DNA from: Candidatus Altimarinota bacterium
GTDB lineage: Bacteria; Patescibacteriota; Gracilibacteria; BD1-5; UBA2023
Assembly: GCA_023230505.1 (NCBI GenBank)
Contig: JALNXF010000010.1
Coordinates: 1 to 18,961 of the forward strand
Length of the DNA: 18,961 nucleotides
Direction: 5' to 3'
Shown here: in pieces, positions 14,568-18,961 of the stretch
How positions within the stretch are numbered: position 1 is the first letter of the stretch
How the letters are laid out: the number at the start of each line of letters is the position of its first letter
The notes under the pieces: generated by a model
Told to the model about the DNA's origin: nothing
The model's input: the letters and a program-made list of their open reading frames with translations, nothing else
Database searches by the model: none
Translations under genes and position numbers: made by a program

Positions 14568-16091
14568 TTATAATTCTGATTTTAAAATCCCCATGTTAAT
14601 AGTTTTCTTTTTTTCTAATTCTTTATTCACATTTATCATTTCAATCGTACGAGTCGGAATCCATTTTTCCAGCAATAAATTAATATCCATTATTATATGA
14701 TGGCTCATTTCTGTTGTCGACATTCTTGATTCTTTACTAAGAACCCACTCTCTTCCTTTTTTTCCTCGAATTTCTCTTTCTTCTTGAGACATTTCATAAA
14801 CTTTTAATATTGCTTTTGACACATCTTCCCAATCACAACGATCGTCGAATATATAGGGAGTAGGGATTGATCCCTGTATGCTTCTTGTTTTTGGGAATAT
14901 GGGAATAGCCCATTCACCACATTTTTTGTATCTTCCATTATGATTAGTAGGAAACTCCTCAGTGAATTCTATCCACCTTCCATTTTCATCTTCAAATCGC
15001 ATCTGGTCTTGAAGTCCACCTGTTGTATTATTAATTATCATTGTCTCAGTCATAATAGATTCTAATGATGATAACCCAAATCCTTCATTTGAACCAATAT
15101 TAATCGTTACATCTGAAAGATTATATAATACATTCATCTCTTGTGGAGATATTTTCTTTTCAATAATTATAATATTTAATTCATTCGCAAGATCATTTAT
15201 AACAACTGATAAATCAGTTCCATTTTCATCCTTAGCATCTGTATGTAAAATTAATGCGGTCGAATTAATCTTTTTTTCATCATCTAAACAAAAATCTCTA
15301 TAGGCAATGATTAAATCGATTAGCATTTTTCTACGAATATTTCTGTTATTATAAAAACAAATAAATTTTATATCATCAGCTTTATCATTAAAAATTTCCT
15401 TTTTTAAGTTAACTACTTTTTCATCAGTTTTATTAATTTTGAAAAAAGTATTTTCATCTTGTCCATGTGGAACATAGTCAATAAGTTTCGGGAGTTGTTG
15501 TAATGAATTATTATAATCTGATTTATATAAATCAAATACATTATCTTTTAATAATGTCTTTACAAATTGATGAGTTTGTCTATTTATATTTAAAAGCAAA
15601 TCTGAACTCCTGTAGAAGGGTTCATTCCAAGCAGGAACGGGGGGGCAATCCCAAAGATCAAGATATATTACTGGACATATTGTTTCGAGTTCGGCTCTCA
15701 TTGAATATAACCAATTCCAAAATCTTGGATCTGTAATATGAAAAATCGCAGAAATGTCGTAAGAATGTAAAATATCTCTAACTAAATGAGGGGATCCATA
15801 ACCAGAAATACAAAATATTTCAACGGATGGATCTTTTAAACCTATTTCATTTGCTACAGCAATATCAATATTAACTTTTTTTCCTTCATGTGGGTGTTTC
15901 ATAGCTCCACCAAGTTGTACCCAATTAAAATAATGACAAGTTCCTAATACTACTTGTCTTGCAATTGTCGCAACTCCGGAATGAAATTGTATATCATCAG
16001 CTAATAATAGTAATGTCTCTCTATCCTTTTTTTCTAAAACAGGAAATCCGTTTCTAATTTCACCTAACTCTAATTGCTTCATGTTTTTCAA
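14568..16091 (-). CDS. GT4-like glycosyltransferase, phage type
   Basis: The 507-residue protein has an N-terminal segment LLLLADDIQFHSGVATIARQ (27-46), with the Asp-Asp and Ser-Gly-Val loop, followed by FNWVQLGGAMKHPHEGKK. Similar openings are seen in glycosyltransferases of large T4-like phages. The C-terminal Rossmann domain begins near 240 (IKFICFYNNRNIRRK) and contains NIGSNEGFGLSSLESIMTET at 331-350. E336 and E344 form the EX7E motif of GT4 donor binding. It likely transfers a sugar from a nucleotide-sugar. The ATG at 16091 overlaps the preceding SLOG-like gene by 32 bases; an in-frame ATG at 16082 is an alternative start. The acceptor is unknown. Confidence 0.85.
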   Translation of the reverse strand: MKNMKQLELGEIRNGFPVLEKKDRETLLLLADDIQFHSGVATIARQVVLGTCHYFNWVQLGGAMKHPHEGKKVNIDIAVANEIGLKDPSVEIFCISGYGSPHLVRDILHSYDISAIFHITDPRFWNWLYSMRAELETICPVIYLDLWDCPPVPAWNEPFYRSSDLLLNINRQTHQFVKTLLKDNVFDLYKSDYNNSLQQLPKLIDYVPHGQDENTFFKINKTDEKVVNLKKEIFNDKADDIKFICFYNNRNIRRKMLIDLIIAYRDFCLDDEKKINSTALILHTDAKDENGTDLSVVINDLANELNIIIIEKKISPQEMNVLYNLSDVTINIGSNEGFGLSSLESIMTETMIINNTTGGLQDQMRFEDENGRWIEFTEEFPTNHNGRYKKCGEWAIPIFPKTRSIQGSIPTPYIFDDRCDWEDVSKAILKVYEMSQEEREIRGKKGREWVLSKESRMSTTEMSHHIIMDINLLLEKWIPTRTIEMINVNKELEKKKTINMGILKSEL

Positions 16092-16488
16092 TTAATTTAA
16101 ATTTTTTGTTTGATTTAGTTATTTGGGTAATCATATAATCTATAACTTTATCGTCCTCATATTTAAATAATATAAAAGCATGACACTGTTTTATCATTTG
16201 AAGACTCCTTTTATAAATATCTCTTCCTGAATATGGTTTGTTATAATAATATTCATTTTTATTAACTGAATATAATGTTTTTGAATGATAACTGGGAGTA
16301 AATTCAGCATAATCGATTCCAAATTCTATAGAAAATTTTTTAACATATAAATCAACTCCTTTCAATGATCCACGAGAATAAATAACTAATTCATCTCCAA
16401 ATTGTTTTTTTAAATTGAAGATAATATTTTTGATTTTGATTTTAGTTGGATATTGGTCTGATCCAGTTATACCAATTCTAAATTTCAT
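16060..16488 (-). CDS. SLOG-like (YpsA/DUF2493-related) nucleotide-binding protein
   Basis: The 142-residue protein begins RIGITGSDQYP at 4-14, a Rossmann strand and Gly loop. YSRGSLKGVDLYVKKFSIEF (37-56) follows, like the 'h.Ga.GaD..a...A...g' motif of the DprA/YpsA-like SLOG superfamily. Then come FTPSYHSKTL (63-72) and YKRSLQMIKQCHAFILFKY (92-110), the helix and strand that in these folds form the ligand pocket's far side. SLOG proteins bind nucleotides or nucleotide-derived ligands and appear in stress, TIR/NAD-type defence and nucleotide-signal systems. The function here is unproven. It starts one base after the preceding gene's stop (TAAATG) and overlaps the GT4 gene by 32 bases. Confidence 0.6.
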   Translation of the reverse strand: MKFRIGITGSDQYPTKIKIKNIIFNLKKQFGDELVIYSRGSLKGVDLYVKKFSIEFGIDYAEFTPSYHSKTLYSVNKNEYYYNKPYSGRDIYKRSLQMIKQCHAFILFKYEDDKVIDYMITQITKSNKKFKLIEKHEAIRVR

Positions 16489-16740
16489 TTATTCAATTTC
16501 TTCGAAACGTTCCTCAAATTCTTCTGGGGAGTACACATAAAAGTCTAAATCATCGGGGTATCTGACGACCCAATCCAAATTATTAACTCTATGAGATAAC
16601 TGGACGTAAAATCCCAACTGATCTTTTCTTAAAACAAATTCATGATCCCAAAAATTTACATAAGGATCCATAGCAGAATCATTAGTAATTTTAAATTGAA
16701 TTGCTTCGACTTCTCTTGGTATTTCTCTAAATTTTTTCAT
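16489..16740 (-). CDS. Small conserved phage-like protein
   Basis: The 83-residue acidic protein starts KKFREIPREVEAIQFK. Its end, NNLDWVVRYPDDLDFYVYSP, is followed by EEFEERFEEIE. This pattern ('vEAiQ', then 'dw.vr.p.g....' then 'p..Fe..ye') resembles small proteins common in tailed phages. Their function is not known to me. No cysteine pairs, signal peptide or membrane segment is seen. It is 11 bases after the nuclease gene and abuts the SLOG-like gene. The start has AAAAAAAACAATT before ATG. Confidence 0.65.
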   Translation of the reverse strand: MKKFREIPREVEAIQFKITNDSAMDPYVNFWDHEFVLRKDQLGFYVQLSHRVNNLDWVVRYPDDLDFYVYSPEEFEERFEEIE

Positions 16741-16751
16741 AATTGTTTTTT

Positions 16752-17675
16752 TTATTTGTTTTTTCTATCACAATGAATTGTATTTTTATAATTACAATAT
16801 GTACATGCTTTCTTTGATGAAGCTTTATTGAAAATTAAACCGGATTTTATTTGTCCATTTTCATCAAAAATTTTCAGGAACTTACCAAATAACTCATCAA
16901 ATTTTTTCATAGTTGTTGTACCAGACGCAGGTTCTATTTGCTGGACTCTGCCTGGTTTAAATGTCATGGATTCATTGATAAACACTTTTCTTTTAACTAC
17001 AAAAAATTTTGTTGTAATATTTTTTTCTGAAATATTAAATAATTTCGCATAATATTTTTTATAAAATAAAAGTTGACTTTTTGTTATAAAATCATTTTTT
17101 TTATTTTTCTTCCAGCCCATATATGATGTTTTTAAATCAATTATCAAATGATTCGGACCGGATTTTTCTTTTAATACTACATCAAGAAATGAAACTATGG
17201 CAAGTTTATTAATTCCTTCATCTATTGGTACCAATAATGGAACTTCGGTTCCAACTAATTCATATTTAGATTTATCAAAATATTTTTGTTTATTACGTTT
17301 CAAATAAGCTAATATATCTACTCCATCAAGAAAGTAACTGGATAATTCATCTTTAGTAGTAAAAGAAGTATCTCCATCTTTCGCCATTTCTTTAAATCTT
17401 TTCAGCATATTTTCATTCAAAATTTTGTTAAGATCTAAAGCGTCTGCTTCTCTTATAGTTTTTGTAAAATATATTTGCAAATAAGTTTGAAAAGTATCAT
17501 GAAATGCCGAACCAAATAGCATATCTATTCCTTTACTGTCTATTCTTATTTTTTCAACATATTGTTTATACCAAGAATAAGGACATGAAGAAAATAAATT
17601 AAATTGGCTATATGAAACAGTTTTTAATCCTCTTGAATTAGCTTCTTTATAAATCGAATTATCTCTATTACTCAT
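16752..17675 (-). CDS. PD-(D/E)XK nuclease with Fe-S cysteines (RecB/AddB/Cas4-like)
   Basis: The 307-residue protein opens SYSQFNLFSSCPYSWYKQYV (21-40), the standard RecB-like start, with C31 as the first iron-sulfur ligand. H59 lies in GSAFHDTF. E144 is in GTEVPLL, D165 in SFLDVV, and IDLKTS (179-184) gives the D180-x-K182 core; QLLFYKKYY at 201-209 is the QxxxY motif. The C-terminal CTYCNYKNTIHC provides C291, C294 and C302, which with C31 complete a 4Fe-4S set as in AddB and Cas4. Such enzymes degrade DNA ends 5'-3' or 3'-5', in recombination, replication or host DNA breakdown. The start overlaps the zinc-ribbon gene by 8 bases. It could be a lone exonuclease or a partner of a helicase outside the window. 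Confidence 0.88.
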   Translation of the reverse strand: MSNRDNSIYKEANSRGLKTVSYSQFNLFSSCPYSWYKQYVEKIRIDSKGIDMLFGSAFHDTFQTYLQIYFTKTIREADALDLNKILNENMLKRFKEMAKDGDTSFTTKDELSSYFLDGVDILAYLKRNKQKYFDKSKYELVGTEVPLLVPIDEGINKLAIVSFLDVVLKEKSGPNHLIIDLKTSYMGWKKNKKNDFITKSQLLFYKKYYAKLFNISEKNITTKFFVVKRKVFINESMTFKPGRVQQIEPASGTTTMKKFDELFGKFLKIFDENGQIKSGLIFNKASSKKACTYCNYKNTIHCDRKNK

Positions 17676-17889
17676 CTAATTGGGGTAGGGTTTCTTCAGG
17701 TAATGCACCACATTTAGTACATTGAAATACTGCGACAGGTATGATAGAATCTTGCCCATAGGGTGATAACAAAGCACTTAACTTATGTAAAAATACAACT
17801 TGTTTAAATGTTTTATTTCCACATTCTTTACAAACTATTTGTTCAGAGTCTTTTAAATCTATTTTAATTCGTTGTTGAGTCGGATCCAT
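17668..17889 (-). CDS. Zinc-ribbon protein, phage-like
   Basis: The 73-residue protein has two Cys pairs, C20/C23 (VCKECGN) and C57/C60 (QCTKCGAL), spaced like a zinc ribbon. Between them is KQVVFLHKLSALLSPYGQDS, then IIPVAVF. This 'k.SallsP.gk...ipi.vf.C..Cg' layout resembles short proteins in large T4-like phages, whose role is unknown to me. Zinc is likely structural. It overlaps the 67-residue gene upstream by 26 bases and the nuclease by 8 bases, so the three are translationally linked. The only in-frame ATG is at 17889 and it is preceded by an AACAAAGAAA stretch. A nuclease accessory role is inference from position. Confidence 0.75.
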   Translation of the reverse strand: MDPTQQRIKIDLKDSEQIVCKECGNKTFKQVVFLHKLSALLSPYGQDSIIPVAVFQCTKCGALPEETLPQLDE

Positions 17890-18067
17890 TTTCTTTGTTT
17901 ATATCAGGATTATTAATTTTAATTGCTTTTTTAAAATATTTTTTAAATATTTTTTTCATCGCTACTTCTTCTGTAAGAGTATTTTTAAATGTCATTTTTT
18001 GAAATACTTCAAACATTAGATCATCAGCTAAATCATTAAATGTAATTTTTTTTTCTTTATGTTTCAT
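17864..18067 (-). CDS. Small basic protein of unknown function
   Basis: I do not recognise this 67-residue protein. It is Lys-rich (MKHKEKKITFNDLADDLMFE) with two helices likely in the first 50 residues and a polar tail ending SDSTTN. FKKYFKKAIK near residues 45-54 gives a strongly basic face, which might bind nucleic acid. It lacks cysteine and a signal peptide. The gene overlaps the zinc-ribbon gene by 26 bases. The start context has CCCCCATCAAA before ATG, unusual here only in its C-run. Confidence 0.58.
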   Translation of the reverse strand: MKHKEKKITFNDLADDLMFEVFQKMTFKNTLTEEVAMKKIFKKYFKKAIKINNPDINKENGSDSTTN

Positions 18068-18083
18068 TTTGATGGGGGAGTTA

Positions 18084-18470
18084 TTATTTTGATTCTAAAA
18101 TATGATCATTTAATTCTGTTTGTAAAACAAGATTCTTTTGTTCTTCGAGTTGTTCATTAATATCAACTAAAATTAATTCTCTAATTTGATTTTTACAATT
18201 TTCAGAAATTCTATCAAGCGGTAATTCATTTAACCAATCATATCGATCAAACACCTTTGCCACACGAGAATAAACAAATTCAGGAGAATCTGGAATATCT
18301 GGACATTTTTTTATATGTTTTAACGCGCTTTTTATCGCCCTATTATGTTTAAATACACCATAATCATTTTTTATTTTTTCTTTAATAGTGACTAACTCAA
18401 AAAATAATAAGTTACAAAATGAATTTATTTTCATTTCATAAACTTTCTCTAATCGCTTTTCTTTTTTCAT
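18084..18470 (-). CDS. Helical protein of unknown function
   Basis: I do not recognise this 128-residue protein. It is largely helical and charged. A first helix spans residues 1-35 with a hydrophobic run CNLLFFELVTIKEKI at 19-33, too amphipathic and short for a clear membrane anchor. A middle segment is AIKSALKHIKKCPDIPDSPE, and the acidic C-terminal half has INEQLEEQKNLVLQTEL. An alternative start is the Met at residue 13 (18434). It lies 16 bases upstream of the small Lys-rich gene and follows a short gap after the frameshifted small gene. Confidence 0.6.
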   Translation of the reverse strand: MKKEKRLEKVYEMKINSFCNLLFFELVTIKEKIKNDYGVFKHNRAIKSALKHIKKCPDIPDSPEFVYSRVAKVFDRYDWLNELPLDRISENCKNQIRELILVDINEQLEEQKNLVLQTELNDHILESK

Positions 18471-18496
18471 AATATAATAATTTTTTTTGAAATAAC
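18471..18496. other. Short intergenic gap
   Basis: This A/T-rich gap lies between the small frameshifted gene and the 128-residue helical protein gene. The coding strand reads an A run then ATTATTATATT up to the start codon. I see no hairpin and no clear promoter. If the small gene's other frame is the real one (stop at 18517), the gap extends to 18516. Confidence 0.35.
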
Positions 18497-18657
18497 TTAA
18501 TTTGTTTCATGATATATTATCTTCTCGGTATATAATCTTCCGAGGTCATCATAAAATTTAATTCTTTGAATACGATATCTTCTTCCGTATTCTTTTCTGT
18601 TATTATGAGGAACGTTTTTCTTAATCCATATTTAGTTTCAATACCCCTGATTTTCAT
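18497..18657 (-). CDS. Small gene with apparent -1 frameshift
   Basis: ATG 18657 opens inside the last codons of groEL and reads KIRGIETKYGLRK. That frame stays open to TAA 18517-18519 (46 aa), but after the five-A run (T's at 18615-18619 on the plus strand) its codons use more G/C at third positions. The frame one base back has no ATG, GTG or TTG start, is open from 18631 to TAA 18497-18499, and reads NVPHNNRKEYGRRYRIQRIK then FYDDLGRLYTEK. It has the AGA/GGA-rich codon use of the neighbours. Joining the two at the A run gives about 53 residues that look like one small basic protein. This could be programmed slippage, a real decay mutation or a sequencing error of one A. The function is unknown. 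Confidence 0.45.
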
Positions 18658-18961
18658 ATTGCTGTGGAATAAATTGTTTTTCTTTTTCTTCTTCGTTACA
18701 AATCACTGATTCGGTGGTTAAAATCATTCCTGCTACACTTGCTGCTTTTTGTAATGCTGTAATAGTTACTTTAGTTGGATCAATAATTCCTTCTTTAATA
18801 AGATTACATATGATTAATCTTTTGGCGTCAAATCCAATATTTTGACTATCTTGCATTTTCCTTTCAAATTTAATAGTTTCAAAAATAGCTTCAGCATTTT
18901 TTCCTGAATTTTCAATTATTAACCTAAATGGAGCTTTAATTGCTTCCATAAGTATTTCAAA
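18638..18961 (-). CDS. groL: GroEL-type chaperonin, C-terminal part
   Basis: The frame is open to the right edge, reading FEIL before MEAIKAPFRLIIENSG, so ATG 18949 is an internal Met and only about the last 108 residues are seen. The match to group I chaperonin is clear: APFRLIIENSGKNAE at the intermediate/equatorial border, then GIIDPTKVTITALQKAASVA and GMILTTESVI, which are hallmark equatorial-domain segments. The Asp in IDPTKV lies in the nucleotide-binding region. The tail ends EEEKEKQFIPQQYENQGY and lacks the Gly-Gly-Met repeats of most bacterial GroEL. This is consistent with a phage-type chaperonin that folds virion or enzyme proteins. GroES is not seen in the window. Confidence 0.93.
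   Translation of the reverse strand, partial: FEILMEAIKAPFRLIIENSGKNAEAIFETIKFERKMQDSQNIGFDAKRLIICNLIKEGIIDPTKVTITALQKAASVAGMILTTESVICNEEEKEKQFIPQQYENQGY

Noticed and set aside
18615..18619. Classic -1 slippery heptamer at the A run
   Set aside because: The run has five A's preceded by G, so it does not form A-AAA-AAC; slippage is possible but not signalled by a canonical site.
18638..18949. ATG 18949 as the true groEL start
   Set aside because: The frame continues without a stop to the window edge (FEIL before the Met) and the sequence is the C-terminal part of a chaperonin, so this Met is internal.
1..18961. tRNA genes, CRISPR array, insertion sequence or inverted-repeat terminators
   Set aside because: The window is almost wholly coding; I found no cloverleaf, no regularly spaced repeats, no transposase and no strong GC-rich hairpin with a T run in the gaps.
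1..18961. Stop-codon reassignment
   Set aside because: TAA and TGA (in ATGA overlaps) end many genes and TAG ends the GT2 gene at 10008-10010, with natural C-termini, so the standard bacterial code fits.

Overview
This 18,961-base window is very AT-rich, and every gene I can support lies on the minus strand. Genes are packed end to end: many overlap by 4 bases (ATGA) or are a few bases apart, and no gene-free stretch exceeds about 55 bases. It looks like part of a large tailed-phage (jumbo/T4-like scale) genome. Reasons: a GroEL-type chaperonin beside a RecB-like Fe-S nuclease, an RNase AS-like exonuclease, a nucleoside 2-deoxyribosyltransferase-like protein, phage-style glycosyltransferases, and many small unrecognised proteins, all on one strand. 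I see no virion structural gene, so the phage call is inference; a mobile island or bacterial chromosome is less likely but not excluded. Start codons are preceded by A/T-rich stretches (for example TAAAAAATAAATATG) and almost never by a Shine-Dalgarno motif. That is typical of Bacteroidota and their phages, so a Bacteroidota host is plausible. TAA, TGA and TAG all occur as stops, so there is no sign of a recoded stop.

Transcription runs from high to low coordinates. Region A (about 18.96-16.5 kb): the 3' end of groEL, a small apparently frameshifted gene, two small unknowns, a zinc-ribbon protein, a PD-(D/E)XK nuclease with AddB/Cas4-type iron-sulfur cysteines, and a small conserved phage-like protein. 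Region B (16.5-10.0 kb): a SLOG-like nucleotide-binding protein, two long GT4 glycosyltransferases and a GT2 glycosyltransferase, interleaved with an RNase AS-like DEDDh exonuclease, a nucleoside 2-deoxyribosyltransferase-like protein, a zinc-ribbon protein and several unknowns.

Region C (10.0 kb to the left edge): a BCS1-like AAA+ ATPase, then an eleven-gene surface-glycan-type cassette plus a small DUF4254-like protein. In transcription order these are a three-domain sugar C-methyltransferase, two GT-B/GT9-like proteins, a NeuD/PglD-like acyltransferase, the DUF4254-like protein, a radical SAM/SPASM enzyme, three different class I SAM methyltransferases (the last FkbM type), a GT-A-like glycosyltransferase, a GT61-like glycosyltransferase and a GT47/exostosin-like glycosyltransferase that runs off the left edge. 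Together they could assemble and decorate (methylate, acylate) an oligosaccharide on the virion, the host surface or the DNA. No nucleotide-sugar synthesis gene is visible here, so precursors must come from the host or from genes outside the window.

I see no tRNA, rRNA, CRISPR array, insertion sequence, convincing promoter or hairpin terminator. The only gaps worth noting are 671-724 and about 18471-18496; neither holds a recognisable signal.
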